The notes: generated by a model not told the origin, from the letters alone. Positions 42,176 through 51,436 are shown, numbered from the stretch's first letter. The stretch is DNA of 64,000 nt from Nocardioides mangrovi (GCF_020073815.1 NZ_JAIQZJ010000001.1:434001-498000); one strand, 5' to 3'. A program made the numbers and translations.

Positions 42176-44862
42176 CCCGCCACCTCTCCGGTCCGCGCCC
42201 AACGGGCCCGGCGCGCCCAGCGGTAGCCCTCGTCGACCAGCCACACGACGACGGGGAAGCACCCGAGCAGGGCCAGCTCCGAGCCGTGCAGCGGCCGGGT
42301 TCCGAACACCTCCTGCGCGGCGGGCAGGTAGATGGCGACCGCGGTCACCGCGATCTCGAAGGCGATGCCGAGGAGCAGGAAGCGGTTCGTCAACGGCCCG
42401 ATCGCGAGCAGCGAGACCCGCTCCGTCCGCGCCGCCAGGGCCGTTCCGACCTGGCAGGCGACGATGCCCGCGAAGGTCATCGTGGTCGCCCGGAGGTAGT
42501 CGTCGTGCAGCGCGCTTCCGGGTCCGGTGGGATCGCCAGGGCGCCAGCCCGCGCTCATCAGGACGTCCAGGTACCCACCGAGGACGAGCGCGGCCGAGGT
42601 GAGTCCGAGGACAGCCCAGGCACGCACCAGCATGGCCCTGGAGATGATCCTCTCCGAGCGCGGCCGCGGCGGTCGGTCCATCAGCCCGGGCTCGGCCGCC
42701 TCCCGGCCGAGGGCGAGCGCGGGCAGGGTCTCGGTCCCGAGGTCGATCAGCAGGATCTGCACCACGGTGAGACCGAGGGGCACCGCGCCGCCCGAGAGCG
42801 CGAAGACGAGGAAGGGGACGATCTCCGGAACGGCGTGGGCGAAGATGTAGACGATGAACTTGCGGACGTCGTCGTAGACCCGGCGCCCCGCCTCGACCGC
42901 CCGGATGATCGTCGCGAAGTCGTCGTCGGTCAGCACCATCGTGGCCGCCTCGCGCGCGACGTCGGTGCCGGCCCGACCCATGGCCACCCCGATGTCCGCC
43001 TGGCGGAGCGCCGGCGCGTCGTTCACACCGTCGCCGGTCATCGCGACCACGTGCCCGGCGGCCTGCAGCCGGGCCGCGATCCGGAGCTTGTCCTCCGGCG
43101 AGCTGCGGGCGAAGACCAGCTCCGCCTCGCCGCTGAGCAGGTCGTCGAGGTGCTCGTCGTCGAGGTCCTCCAGGTCCGGCCCGGGCACGACGTGCGGACG
43201 GTCCGAGCCGCCGATCCCGGCGGACGTCGCGATCGCCGCGGCCGTGCCGCCGCTGTCGCCGGTGATCACGTGGACCGTGATGCCGGCGGCATGCGCCTGC
43301 GCGACCGCGTCGGGGACCGCGTCGCGCAGGGGGTCGGTGAGCGCGACGAAGCCGATCAGGTCGAGGTCGTGCTCGAGCTCGGCCCGGTCCGGCACGGTCG
43401 CGGCCACCGGGACCTCGCGCCAGGAGCACGCGATGAGGCGCAGGCCACGCCCGGCCAGCTCCTCGAGCCGGGTCGCGAGCCGCTCGCGGTCGGCCGGTCC
43501 GAGCGTGCTGGTCGTCCCGTCCGGCGCCATCGCGGACGTCGACCGCGCCAGCACCGCCTCGGGGGCGCCCTTGGTCAGGATCCGTTCGACGCCGTGGGCG
43601 TCGACGACCACGACCGACATCAGACGCAGCCGCGGGTCGAAGTGGTACGTCGCCCTCCGGCGCTCGGTCGGCAGGGGGCTGTCGACCAGGCGGGCGGCGG
43701 TCTCGAGCAGGGCCAGCTCGGTGGGATCTCCGGTGCCGGCCGCCAGGTCGGCGGACGTGCACGCGTGCAGCACGTGGGCCATCGCCGATCGGACGGCCGG
43801 CTCGGGGGACCGCCGGGCGCTGGCGTCCCAGGTGCTGTGCAGGGTCATCCGGTTCTGGGTGAGCGTGCCGGTCTTGTCGGTGCAGATGACGTCGGTCGAG
43901 CCGAGCGTCTCGACCGCGCTGAGGCGCTTCACGAGGCCGCCCTGACGAGCGAGGTCCGCCACGCCCGCGGCCAGCGCGAGCGTGATCGTGGGCAGGAGGC
44001 CCTCAGGCACGTTCGCGACGAGGAGCCCGATCGCGAAGACCGCGGCGTCGGCCAGGCTCAGCCCGGACATGACCCCGAGGGGGAGGAAGGCGATCCCGAC
44101 ACCGACCGCCACGGCGGCGATCAGCCACGCGACGCGACGTACCTGGAGCTCCAGAGGGCTGGGCTCCTGGGTCGTGCGTCCGCTGAGGCTCGCGATCCGG
44201 CCGAGCTCGGTCGACATGCCGGTCGCGACCACGACCGCCCGGCAGTCGCCGCTCGTGCACGTCGTGCCCGAGAGCAGGACGTCGGGCGCGTCGACGACGC
44301 GCCGGTGCAGCTCGGTCGCGGAGCCAGCGGCCCGGACGACCGGGACCGACTCGCCGGTCACCGCGGACAGGTCCACCTCGACGGCTCCCTGCAGGATCCT
44401 GGCGTCGGCGCAGACCGCGTCCCCCTCCTCGACGACCACGACGTCGCCGGGCACGATCGTCCGGGCCTCGACTGTGCTGGGCCGCCCGGCTCGAACGACG
44501 ACCGCGTGGGGTGGAAGGTAGGCGCTCAGGGCCGCCACGGCGTGCTCGGCGTGCCGCTCCTGGAGCACGGCCAGGCCGGCGTTGAGCGCGATGACGGCGA
44601 GGATCGCGACGCCGAGGACCTCGGCTGAGGTCGCGAGCGCAAGCCCGGCCGCGACCCAGAGCAGGAGCGCGAGCGGGTGGGTGAGCTGTCGACCCACCGA
44701 CGCGAGGAGTGAGGGCCCCGCCCGGGTCACGAGCTCGTTCGGCCCGTACGTCGAGAGGCGGGCGCGCGCCTGGTCGTCGTCGAGACCGGTGGCGGAGGAG
44801 CCGAGCTCCTCGACCACCTCCGGCAGCGGTCGCAGCACGAGGGCCGGTGGGTCGTCCGCCAT
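42172..44862 (-). CDS. Cation-transporting P-type ATPase, CtpF-like
   Basis: The 896-residue protein has a cytosolic N-terminus, TGES at 169-172 (dephosphorylation), PEGLL at 286-290 in the fourth helix, the phosphorylation site DKTGTL with Asp329, and MTGDGVNDAPAL for the hinge. PEGLL places it among P2-type Ca/Na/K pumps, and the closest known relatives are CtpF-type pumps of the mycobacterial DosR regulon. Export of Ca or another cation is inferred. I use ATG 44860-44862 with GGAGG before it. The gene is divergent from the helical membrane protein at 44994, with a DevR-like box between. Confidence 0.92.
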   Translation of the reverse strand: MADDPPALVLRPLPEVVEELGSSATGLDDDQARARLSTYGPNELVTRAGPSLLASVGRQLTHPLALLLWVAAGLALATSAEVLGVAILAVIALNAGLAVLQERHAEHAVAALSAYLPPHAVVVRAGRPSTVEARTIVPGDVVVVEEGDAVCADARILQGAVEVDLSAVTGESVPVVRAAGSATELHRRVVDAPDVLLSGTTCTSGDCRAVVVATGMSTELGRIASLSGRTTQEPSPLELQVRRVAWLIAAVAVGVGIAFLPLGVMSGLSLADAAVFAIGLLVANVPEGLLPTITLALAAGVADLARQGGLVKRLSAVETLGSTDVICTDKTGTLTQNRMTLHSTWDASARRSPEPAVRSAMAHVLHACTSADLAAGTGDPTELALLETAARLVDSPLPTERRRATYHFDPRLRLMSVVVVDAHGVERILTKGAPEAVLARSTSAMAPDGTTSTLGPADRERLATRLEELAGRGLRLIACSWREVPVAATVPDRAELEHDLDLIGFVALTDPLRDAVPDAVAQAHAAGITVHVITGDSGGTAAAIATSAGIGGSDRPHVVPGPDLEDLDDEHLDDLLSGEAELVFARSSPEDKLRIAARLQAAGHVVAMTGDGVNDAPALRQADIGVAMGRAGTDVAREAATMVLTDDDFATIIRAVEAGRRVYDDVRKFIVYIFAHAVPEIVPFLVFALSGGAVPLGLTVVQILLIDLGTETLPALALGREAAEPGLMDRPPRPRSERIISRAMLVRAWAVLGLTSAALVLGGYLDVLMSAGWRPGDPTGPGSALHDDYLRATTMTFAGIVACQVGTALAARTERVSLLAIGPLTNRFLLLGIAFEIAVTAVAIYLPAAQEVFGTRPLHGSELALLGCFPVVVWLVDEGYRWARRARWARTGEVAG

Positions 44863-44944
44863 GGCCTCCACGCTCGCGCTCGCACCCGGCCACAGGGCAG
44901 GGCCGGTCGGGCCCCGGACGTGGTGCCTGGGGCCCGGGCCCGGC

Positions 44945-44958
44945 GGGACCATCGGCCC
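44945..44958. promoter_or_regulatory. DevR-like box before P-type ATPase gene
   Basis: GGGACCATCGGCCC matches the box consensus in all positions and resembles the DosR boxes of mycobacterial promoters. It is 83 bases upstream of the ATPase start and 36 bases upstream of the membrane protein start at 44994. Confidence 0.75.
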
Positions 44959-44993
44959 TGCCGACGGTCGCCGCCGGGGAGCACGGTGGAGGC

Positions 44994-45563
44994 ATGAGGA
45001 CCTACCGCGCGACCTGGGGCACCATCACGGTCGCCGCGGCGGTCCTCTCGGCCGGTGCCGGAATCATCGAGGTGGGTCCCAGCTCGGTGATCGCCGCCGG
45101 CCTGCTGGTCGCCATGATGGGAGCCACGCTCGGGCTCGCCTGGACCGAGACCGACCACCGGTGGCGCCTGGTCGCCCAGTGGGGGCTGTGGGCCGGCGTC
45201 GGGGGTGTCCTGCTCGTCGGTCTGCCGCTGGTGCTGGGACCCTGGTCGCTGCCCGCGCTGGTCGCGCTGGCAGGGGGATGCCCGCCCGTGGTGGAGCGGA
45301 GCCTGGTGCTCTACCGCGACCGGCACCCGGTCGGCGGCCCCGCCCAGCACCTCGAGCGCGTGGACGACCGTGCCCTCGAACGTCGCTGGCACCAGACGTC
45401 GCAGCAGCTGCAGCACCCGTCGACGACGCCGACGGAGACGCTCCGGCTGGTCCAGGAGCGCGCCCGCCTGCTGGACGAGATCGAGCGCCGGGACCCGGCG
45501 GAGTTCGCCGCGGCCCTCGTGCGCGCCGGCTGGCGCGGCGCGGACTCGTCGGCGGACCTCTGA
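44994..45563 (+). CDS. Membrane protein with coiled-coil tail, hypothetical
   Basis: The 189-residue protein has about three hydrophobic segments (residues 8-30, 32-50 and 62-98) and then a charged helical tail (RRWHQTSQQLQHPSTTPTETLRLVQERARLLDEIERRDP). GTGGAGGC precedes the ATG. It is divergent from the P-type ATPase gene and upstream of hsp20, with a box on each side. No family is recognised. It may be part of the same stress response. Confidence 0.75.
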   Translation: MRTYRATWGTITVAAAVLSAGAGIIEVGPSSVIAAGLLVAMMGATLGLAWTETDHRWRLVAQWGLWAGVGGVLLVGLPLVLGPWSLPALVALAGGCPPVVERSLVLYRDRHPVGGPAQHLERVDDRALERRWHQTSQQLQHPSTTPTETLRLVQERARLLDEIERRDPAEFAAALVRAGWRGADSSADL

Positions 45564-45607
45564 GTGGACGGCCGAGCCGAGGGCGTGACCCGGGACCTCG
45601 CGATCGC

Positions 45608-45621
45608 GGGTCGTTCGGCCC
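45608..45621. promoter_or_regulatory. DevR-like box before hsp20
   Basis: GGGTCGTTCGGCCC lies 62 bases upstream of the hsp20 ATG, close to where the DosR boxes of the mycobacterial hspX promoter sit. It fits the consensus at thirteen of fourteen positions. Confidence 0.7.
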
Positions 45622-45682
45622 TGGGGTGGGACCGCCGGAGCGGGTGGGCTGGCACCAGGACCACGAGGAAGGAGATCACGTC

Positions 45683-46087
45683 ATGAGCACCATGCAGCGC
45701 AACGGCCAGTCGCTGGTCGGTGAGCTGATGAGCTGGATGGGCGCGGCCGCCGAGCCGGACATCCGGATCGAGGAGTACGTCGAGGACGACCGACGCGTCG
45801 TGCGCGCGGACCTCCCGGGCATCGACCCGAGCCGGGACCTCCAGCTGACCGTGGAGGGAGGAGTGCTCCGACTGCGAGGCGAACGCCGCTCGGAGCACCA
45901 CGACCAGCACCACACCGAGCTCCGGTACGGCTCCTTCGAGCGCGTCATGACGCTGCCGCCCGGCACCACCGCGCAGGACGTGACCGCGGACTACGCCGAC
46001 GGCGTCCTCACCGTGCGCACGCCGCTGCAGCCGTCCGTCGAGTCGGCACGCATCCCGATCACGCATCGGGAGCTGCCGGCCGAGTGA
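45683..46087 (+). CDS. Hsp20/alpha-crystallin family small heat-shock protein
   Basis: The 134-residue protein starts MSTMQRNGQSLVGELMSWMG and carries an alpha-crystallin domain (about residues 25-125: VVRADLPGIDPSRDLQLTVEGGVLRLRGERR ... DYADGVLTVRTPL) with a C-terminal IPI motif (ARIPI). It is an ATP-independent chaperone that holds denatured proteins and is the counterpart of mycobacterial HspX/Acr in this cluster. AAGGAGATCACGTC is a strong ribosome-binding site. It ends 25 bases before a G/C-only artefact-like block. Confidence 0.94.
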   Translation: MSTMQRNGQSLVGELMSWMGAAAEPDIRIEEYVEDDRRVVRADLPGIDPSRDLQLTVEGGVLRLRGERRSEHHDQHHTELRYGSFERVMTLPPGTTAQDVTADYADGVLTVRTPLQPSVESARIPITHRELPAE

Positions 46088-46112
46088 CCGGCGGGACACC
46101 CTGCCGGGGCGT

Positions 46113-46254
46113 GGGGGGGGGCCCCCCCCCCCGGGGCCGGGGGGGGGGGGGGGGCGGGCGGGGGCGCCCCGGCGGGGGGGGGGGGCCCGCCGCCCGGGGG
46201 GGGGGGGGGGGGGGCCCCCCCCCCCCCGGGGCCCCCCCCCCCCCCCCCCCCCGG
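46113..46254. other. 142-bp block of only G and C runs, probable sequencing or assembly artefact
   Basis: From 46113 to 46254 no A or T occurs. The stretch is a mosaic of G runs and C runs, several over 10 bases and some over 20, with both orientations mixed. No known genomic element looks like this, and the flanks are ordinary coding DNA. Poly-G is the typical no-signal product of two-colour Illumina reads, so this is likely an artificial join. The open frames across it are meaningless. Confidence 0.85.
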
Positions 46255-46363
46255 GTCGCGGGCGCTGCATGAACACCCGGTCCACCGGGGATTTCTGCAC
46301 CTCGGGACCGTCGCAACGGGCCAGGAGCGCTGGGACTGCCCCCGAGGTGGTCCAGCCGGCGGC

Positions 46364-47338
46364 TCAGTCGTCCGGCTGCTCGTCCGATCGGATGTCGATC
46401 CGCCAGCCGGTGAGGCGGGCGGCGAGGCGGGCGTTCTGGCCCTCCTTGCCGATCGCGAGCGACAGCTGGAAGTCGGGCACGACGACCCGGGCCGACTTGG
46501 CCTCGGCGTCGACGACCTCGACCTTGGTGACCTGGGCCGGCGAGAGCGCGTGGGCGACCATGTCGGCCGGGTCGTCGGACCAGTCGACGATGTCGATCTT
46601 CTCGCCGTGCAGCTCGGCCATCACGTTGCGGACCCGCTGGCCCATGGGGCCGATGCAGGCGCCCTTGGCGTTGACGCCGGGGACGGTCGACTTCACCGCG
46701 ATCTTGGTGCGATGACCCGACTCGCGGGCGATCGCGGCGATCTCGACGGTGCCGTCGGCGATCTCGGGGACCTCGAGCGCGAAGAGCTTCTTGACCAGGT
46801 TGGGGTGCGATCGGGAGAGGGTGATCTGCGGCCCGCGCATGCCCTTGCGGACCGAGACGACCAGGCACTTGATGCGGGTGCCGTGGTCGTAGCGCTCGCC
46901 GGGCACCCGCTCGCCCACCGGCAGCAGCGCCTCGAGCTTGCCGAGGTCGACCATCACGTCGTCGGGGTTGCGACCCTGCTGGATGATCCCCGAGATGATG
47001 TCGCCCTCCTTGCCGGAGAACTCACCGAAGCGGATGTCGTCCTCGGCGTCGCGGAGCCGCTGGAGCATGATCTGCTTCGCGGTCGTCGCGGCGATCCGGC
47101 CGAAGCCGTCGGGGGTGTCGTCGTACTCCCCCACCTGGTTCCCCTCGTCGTCGAGCTCGGCGGCGAGCACGGTCACGTGACCGGACTTGCGATCGAGGTC
47201 GACGCGGGCCTTCTCCTGCGCGCCCGGCGTCTTGTGGTACGCCGTGAGCAGGGCCTGCTCGATCGCCTCCACGAGCACGTCGAAGGAGATCTCCTTCTCC
47301 CGCTCGAGCATGCGAAGGATGCTCATGTCGATGTCCAT
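46364..47338 (-). CDS. nusA: Transcription termination/antitermination factor NusA
   Basis: NusA binds RNA polymerase and controls pausing, termination and antitermination. The 324-residue protein begins [20 protein letters not shown], has an S1 domain (about residues 100-180) and two KH domains (about 185-315: [32 protein letters not shown] and [26 protein letters not shown]). It matches the short actinobacterial form without C-terminal repeats. Its start overlaps the rimP stop. The genes expected next, ylxR and infB, are not present: the artefact block is reached 110 bases later. Confidence 0.96.
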   Translation of the reverse strand: MDIDMSILRMLEREKEISFDVLVEAIEQALLTAYHKTPGAQEKARVDLDRKSGHVTVLAAELDDEGNQVGEYDDTPDGFGRIAATTAKQIMLQRLRDAEDDIRFGEFSGKEGDIISGIIQQGRNPDDVMVDLGKLEALLPVGERVPGERYDHGTRIKCLVVSVRKGMRGPQITLSRSHPNLVKKLFALEVPEIADGTVEIAAIARESGHRTKIAVKSTVPGVNAKGACIGPMGQRVRNVMAELHGEKIDIVDWSDDPADMVAHALSPAQVTKVEVVDAEAKSARVVVPDFQLSLAIGKEGQNARLAARLTGWRIDIRSDEQPDD

Positions 47339-47823
47339 CAGGCCTCCTCGTCCACCGGACGGTTGAACTCCACCTGCACGAGCGCCTTCTTCACCTGGTC
47401 GTAGGCGACCGGCCTCCGCTCGCCGTCGACCTCGAGGGTGACCTGCGTGTCGTCGGACTCGCCGATCCGTCCGGTGACGGCGTCGCCGTCGGCGAACGTG
47501 ACCTTCACCAGGCGCCCGGCGTTGCGGCGCCAGTGGCGCGGCAACGTGAGCGGCCGGTCGACTCCCCGCGACGTGACCTCCAGCGTGTAGGGCTGCTCGC
47601 CCATCACGTCGGACGCGTCGAGCACGCGGTTGACCTCACGGGTGGCGTCCGCGACCTCGTCGAGGGTCACGCCGCCGTCCTTGTCCACCGCCACCCGCAG
47701 GATCCGGCGCTTGCCGGCAGGGGTGATCTCGACGGCCTCGACATCGAGGCCCAGGGCACGCAGGGGGTCGACGAGCTCTTCCTCGATCCGGTCCCGGGTG
47801 GCGTCCTGTCTGGCACTGCTCAC
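47338..47823 (-). CDS. rimP: Ribosome maturation factor RimP
   Basis: The 161-residue protein helps 30S subunit maturation. It contains [53 protein letters not shown] and [30 protein letters not shown], the N- and C-terminal RimP domains. It overlaps nusA by one base, the usual order in bacteria. It is divergent from the lipoprotein gene at 47911, with 87 bases between for promoters. Confidence 0.95.
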   Translation of the reverse strand: MSSARQDATRDRIEEELVDPLRALGLDVEAVEITPAGKRRILRVAVDKDGGVTLDEVADATREVNRVLDASDVMGEQPYTLEVTSRGVDRPLTLPRHWRRNAGRLVKVTFADGDAVTGRIGESDDTQVTLEVDGERRPVAYDQVKKALVQVEFNRPVDEEA

Positions 47824-47910
47824 GGGTGGGCGACCTCCTTGTGCTGTTGTTGATCGACCACCTTAGCGCCCCGGCGGCCGGTCGCCAGATCGGCGGATAG
47901 GGTCGTCGCC

Positions 47911-48330
47911 GTGCCCGCCCGTCCCCGCCTCGTCAGCCGCCGTACGACGCTCGCCGTCGCCGGGGCTGGTCTGGTCGTGCTGGCGGGCTGCGACGACCGC
48001 GACGAGCCCGCCGGCGACCCGACCACGAGCCCGTCAGCGGACCCCGACCAGGCCCTCGTGGACGAGGTCGTCGAGCAGCAGGGTCGTGCCTGGCAGCGGG
48101 CCACGAAGGCCGGTGCCGCCGACCTCGCCGCCCTCCACGCGGCGCACCTCGAGGCGCTCGGCGCGCCCACCCCGACCAGCGGCCAGGCGCCCCGGATCCC
48201 GGTCCGGCGGGTCGAGCAGCAGCTGCAGAGCGCCCTGGTCGCCGCGTCCCTGACGGCCCGGAGCGGCGACCTCGCCCGCCTCCTCGCCTCGATGTCCGCG
48301 GCCGTGAGCCAGCAGCTGGAGGTCCGATGA
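47911..48330 (+). CDS. Lipoprotein, hypothetical
   Basis: The 139-residue product starts at a GTG and has a signal peptide with twin arginines (SRRTTLAVAGAGLVVLAGC), so export may be by Tat or Sec, with the lipobox cysteine at 27. The mature part is helical (WQRATKAGAADLAALHAAHLEAL, RSGDLARLLASMSAAVSQQLEV). It overlaps by four bases the DUF4439 gene, so the two are probably coexpressed. Confidence 0.82.
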   Translation: MPARPRLVSRRTTLAVAGAGLVVLAGCDDRDEPAGDPTTSPSADPDQALVDEVVEQQGRAWQRATKAGAADLAALHAAHLEALGAPTPTSGQAPRIPVRRVEQQLQSALVAASLTARSGDLARLLASMSAAVSQQLEVR

Positions 48331-48758
48331 GCGACGTCGACGCCCTGCAGACGGCGCTGGCCGCCGAGCACGCGGCCGTGTGGGTCTTCGGCGCGCTCGG
48401 CGGGCGCACCTCCGCGTCGGCGACACCGGACCTCTTCGGATCCGTCTCCGCGTCGTACGACGACCACCTGGACCGCCGCGACGACCTCAGCGACGCGATC
48501 GTCGAGGCCGGCGGGACACCGGTGGCCGCGGAGCCGGCGTACGAGCTCCCCACGCTGGACACGCCGGCCCAGGTCGAGGCGGTGGCGCTGAGGACCGAGC
48601 GGTCCTGCGCGACGACCTACGCGTGGCTGACCGGCCGGACGAGCGGCGCCTGGCGCCGCTGGGCGATCGAGGCCCTCAACAGGACAGCGGTCCGCGAACT
48701 CGCCTTCCGGGGAACTCCCGAGATGTTCCCCGGAAGTGACGAGTACGCGGACCGCTGA
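48327..48758 (+). CDS. DUF4439 ferritin-like domain protein
   Basis: The 143-residue protein has MSDVDALQTALAAEHAAVWVFGALGG, a helical bundle and the repeated E-x-x-x-x pattern of ferritin-like DUF4439 proteins (AAEHAAVW, SVSASYDDHLDRRDDL). These may bind metal or act as envelope-linked proteins; function is unproven. It overlaps the upstream lipoprotein gene (ATGA). A long stem-loop follows the stop. Confidence 0.87.
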   Translation: MSDVDALQTALAAEHAAVWVFGALGGRTSASATPDLFGSVSASYDDHLDRRDDLSDAIVEAGGTPVAAEPAYELPTLDTPAQVEAVALRTERSCATTYAWLTGRTSGAWRRWAIEALNRTAVRELAFRGTPEMFPGSDEYADR

Positions 48759-48769
48759 GGCCCTGTGGC

Positions 48770-48820
48770 CGAAGCGGGACCCCGCCGGGATGTGGGGGGA
48801 CTGACGGGGTTTCCGCTTCG
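48770..48820 (+). terminator. Long stem-loop after DUF4439 gene
   Basis: CGAAGCGGGACCCCG (48770-48784) pairs with 48805-48820 except for a small bulge, giving a stem of about 14 pairs, eleven bases after the DUF4439 stop. It is a likely terminator for the lipoprotein-DUF4439 transcript. Confidence 0.7.
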
Positions 48821-48870
48821 TGCAAAAGTCTGCAACAGACGCCCCTTGACGCGCGACCGGTTCGATTCCT

Positions 48871-48895
48871 CACGTTTCTGCATTGCAGAAACGTG
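48871..48895. promoter_or_regulatory. 25-bp perfect palindrome, function unknown
   Basis: The arms at 48871-48882 and 48884-48895 are perfect 12-base inverted repeats around one base, with core TTTCTGCA. Two further TGCA half-site-like words (TGCAAAAG and CTGCAAC) lie about 50 bases upstream, near 48821-48836. It sits three bases past the HAD gene stop in a convergent gap and is AT-richer than its surroundings. It could be a terminator of the proS operon or a regulator-binding site. Confidence 0.6.
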
Positions 48896-48898
48896 CAA

Positions 48899-49594
48899 TC
48901 AGGACCAGGCGGAGACGATGCCGGCCACGTCCGCCAACCGGGTCGCGACGGCGTCCGGGGTGCCCTCGGAGTGGCCGCGCTGGGCCTCGGGGATGAGGCT
49001 GTGCGGCACGTGGATGGCGCGCAGCCCGGCGTTCTGAGCGCCCCAGACGTCGTCGAAGAGCCGGTCTCCGACATAGACGCAGCGGGCCGGGTCGACGGCG
49101 CCGACCGCGTCCATCGCGGCCCGGAAGGCGTGCGCCGAGGGCTTGGTCCACGGGATCTCGCTCGTGTAGACGTCGCCGTCGATGAGCCCGTGGACGCCGT
49201 CGCGGCGGAAGAACTCCTCGTGCCACTCCCGCGGCCAGAGCGTGTTGGACAGGACGCCGACCTTGATCCCCGCCGACCGCAGGCGCTCCCAGAGGGGCCC
49301 GACGTCGGGGTCGGTCGCGGTGTGCGGCTCCCAGAACTCCCGGTAGTCGCTCAGCAGGTCGGGGTCGTGGTCGAGGCCGGCCTCGGAGAAGAGGTCGGCC
49401 ACGGTCGCACTCTGCTGGTGGTCGCGGGAGCGGCCCCAGACCGCCTGGTTGGCGTCGAGGAGCCGGACGGCGTGGTCATCGCCCGCGTGGGTCACGGCCC
49501 GCGCGAGCGCGGCCGCCTCCGCCTCGAAGTCGACGTCGTGCCAGGGCGTCAGTGTGCCGCCCCAGTCGAAGATGACCGCGTCGACCCCGCTCAT
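48899..49594 (-). CDS. HAD superfamily hydrolase-like protein
   Basis: The 231-residue protein has motif I DWGGTL with Asp10, cap helices, [11 protein letters not shown] for motif II and [27 protein letters not shown] for motifs III/IV. The second Asp of motif I is replaced by Gly (DWGGT), so it may not be a phosphatase of the usual type. It overlaps the proS stop by four bases and lies downstream of it in the same operon. Confidence 0.9.
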   Translation of the reverse strand: MSGVDAVIFDWGGTLTPWHDVDFEAEAAALARAVTHAGDDHAVRLLDANQAVWGRSRDHQQSATVADLFSEAGLDHDPDLLSDYREFWEPHTATDPDVGPLWERLRSAGIKVGVLSNTLWPREWHEEFFRRDGVHGLIDGDVYTSEIPWTKPSAHAFRAAMDAVGAVDPARCVYVGDRLFDDVWGAQNAGLRAIHVPHSLIPEAQRGHSEGTPDAVATRLADVAGIVSAWS

Positions 49595-51363
49595 GCCTTG
49601 ACGAGGCGTACGACGTGGTCGACCACGTGGTCCGCGTGCACGTTCTCGCGCTCGCCGGTGGCCCGGTCCTTGACCTCGACCGTGCCGTCGGCGAGGCCCT
49701 TGCCGACCACGACGATCGTGGGCACGCCGATCAGCTCGGCGTCCTTGAACTTCACGCCGGGGCTGACCTTGCCGGTGCGGTCGTCGTAGAGGACGGTGAC
49801 GCCGGCGCGGTCGAGCTCGTGGGCGATCCGCTCCGCGGCGGCGAAGACCGCCTCCTCCTTGCCGGCGGCGACCAGGTGGACGTCGGCGGGCGCGACCTCG
49901 CGGGGCCAGCAGAGCCCGACGTCGTCGAGGGTGCCCTCGGCGATCGCGGCCACCGCCCGCGAGGGGCCGATCCCGTAGGAGCCCATCGTGACCGTGACGA
50001 GCTTGCCGTTCTCGTCGAGGACCTTGAGGTCGAGCGCCTCGGCGTAGAGCCGGCCGAGCTGGAAGATGTGGCCCATCTCGATGCCGCGCGCGGACTCGAG
50101 CACGCCGCCGTCGCCGCGCGGGCAGGGGTCGCCGTCGCGGACCTCGGCCACCTCGATGACGCCGTCGCCGTTGAAGTCACGGCCGGCGACCAGGTCGAGC
50201 ACGTGGCTGCCGGTGACGTCCGCGCCGGTGACCCAGCGGGTGCCCTCCACGACTCGGGGGTCCAGGAGGTAGCGGACGGCTGCGGGCTTGTTCTCCCCCA
50301 GGGCGCCGGGGCCGATGTAACCCTTGGCGAGGGTGGGGCGGGCCGCGAAGTCATCCTCGCCGAAGGGCTCGAAGACGACGCCCTCGCCGAGCGCCGCCTC
50401 GAGGCGCTTCGCGTCGACCTCACGGTCGCCGGGCAGGCCGATGGCCAGCGCCTCGGTCTCGCCGTCGGGGTGGCGGAGCGAGAAGACGACGTTCTTGAGC
50501 GTGTCTGCGGCGGTCCAGGGCCGGTCGTCGCGCGGGAAGGCCTCGTTGAGGTGGTCGACGAGCGTGTCGATGGTGGGCGTGTCAGGCGTCTGCTCCGCGT
50601 GCGCGGCGGGCGCGTCGTCGTACGCCACCGGCGCGATGGGCGGCGAGTGGACCGCCTCGACGTTGGCGGCGTAGTCACAGAGCGTGCAGCGGACGTAGGT
50701 GTCCTCCCCGACCGCGGCCTTCGCGAGGAACTCCTCGGACTTCGAGCCGCCCATGGCGCCCGACATCGCCTCGACGATGGCGTAGTCGAAGCCGAGCCGG
50801 TCGAAGATCCGGATGTAGGCGTCGCGGTGCTTCTGGTAGCTGGCGTCCAGGCCGGCGTCGTCGACGTCGAACGAGTAGGAGTCCTTCATCACGAACTCCC
50901 GGCCGCGCAGGATGCCTGCGCGCGGCCGCGCCTCGTCGCGGTACTTCGTCTGGATCTGGTAGATCGAGAGCGGCAGGTCCTTGTACGACGAGTACAGGTC
51001 CTTCACGAGGAGGGTGAACATCTCCTCGTGGGTGGGTGCGAGGAGGTAGTCGCCGCCCTTGCGGTCCTGGAGCCGGAAGAGGAGGTCGCCGTAGTCGGTC
51101 CAGCGATTGCTCGCCTCGTAGGGCTCGCGAGGCACCAACGCGGGGAAGTGCACCTCCTGGGCGCCGATCGCGTCCATCTCCTCGCGGATGATGCCCTCGA
51201 TCTTGCGCAGCACCTTGAGGCCGAGCGGCAGCCAGGTGTAGATGCCGGGCGCGGCCCGGCGGATGTAGCCGGCGCGGACCAGCAGCTTGTGGGACGGGAC
51301 CTCGGCGTCCGCCGGGTCCTCCCGCAGGGTCCGCACGAACAGGCTCGACATCCGCAAGATCAT
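49591..51363 (-). CDS. proS: Prolyl-tRNA synthetase
   Basis: ProS charges tRNA-Pro. The 590-residue protein begins [40 protein letters not shown] and contains motif 2 ([28 protein letters not shown]), an INS editing domain (about residues 225-400), motif 3 ([17 protein letters not shown]) and the anticodon-binding domain at the end. The start matches the mycobacterial ProS opening MITRMS. It is followed by the HAD gene with overlapping stop and start. Confidence 0.97.
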   Translation of the reverse strand: MILRMSSLFVRTLREDPADAEVPSHKLLVRAGYIRRAAPGIYTWLPLGLKVLRKIEGIIREEMDAIGAQEVHFPALVPREPYEASNRWTDYGDLLFRLQDRKGGDYLLAPTHEEMFTLLVKDLYSSYKDLPLSIYQIQTKYRDEARPRAGILRGREFVMKDSYSFDVDDAGLDASYQKHRDAYIRIFDRLGFDYAIVEAMSGAMGGSKSEEFLAKAAVGEDTYVRCTLCDYAANVEAVHSPPIAPVAYDDAPAAHAEQTPDTPTIDTLVDHLNEAFPRDDRPWTAADTLKNVVFSLRHPDGETEALAIGLPGDREVDAKRLEAALGEGVVFEPFGEDDFAARPTLAKGYIGPGALGENKPAAVRYLLDPRVVEGTRWVTGADVTGSHVLDLVAGRDFNGDGVIEVAEVRDGDPCPRGDGGVLESARGIEMGHIFQLGRLYAEALDLKVLDENGKLVTVTMGSYGIGPSRAVAAIAEGTLDDVGLCWPREVAPADVHLVAAGKEEAVFAAAERIAHELDRAGVTVLYDDRTGKVSPGVKFKDAELIGVPTIVVVGKGLADGTVEVKDRATGERENVHADHVVDHVVRLVKA

Positions 51364-51436
51364 GCGGAGAAGGCTACTTGCGGGGTCCCCTCGTCAGCGA
51401 ACCAGTAACCCCCGCGGGGCCGCCGCCCGTCGACGC

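Noticed and set aside
41660..43762. Minus-strand open frame of 700 codons across the kinase and ATPase genes
   Set aside because: It is composed of arginine/glycine-rich runs and overlaps the clear ATPase frame.
45311..46300. Open frame crossing the poly-G/C block
   Set aside because: It is a polyglycine/polyproline product of the artefact and overlaps hsp20 in another frame.
48853..48874. GGTTCGATTCC word resembling a tRNA T-arm
   Set aside because: The flanking bases do not form a T-stem and there is no acceptor or anticodon arm around it.
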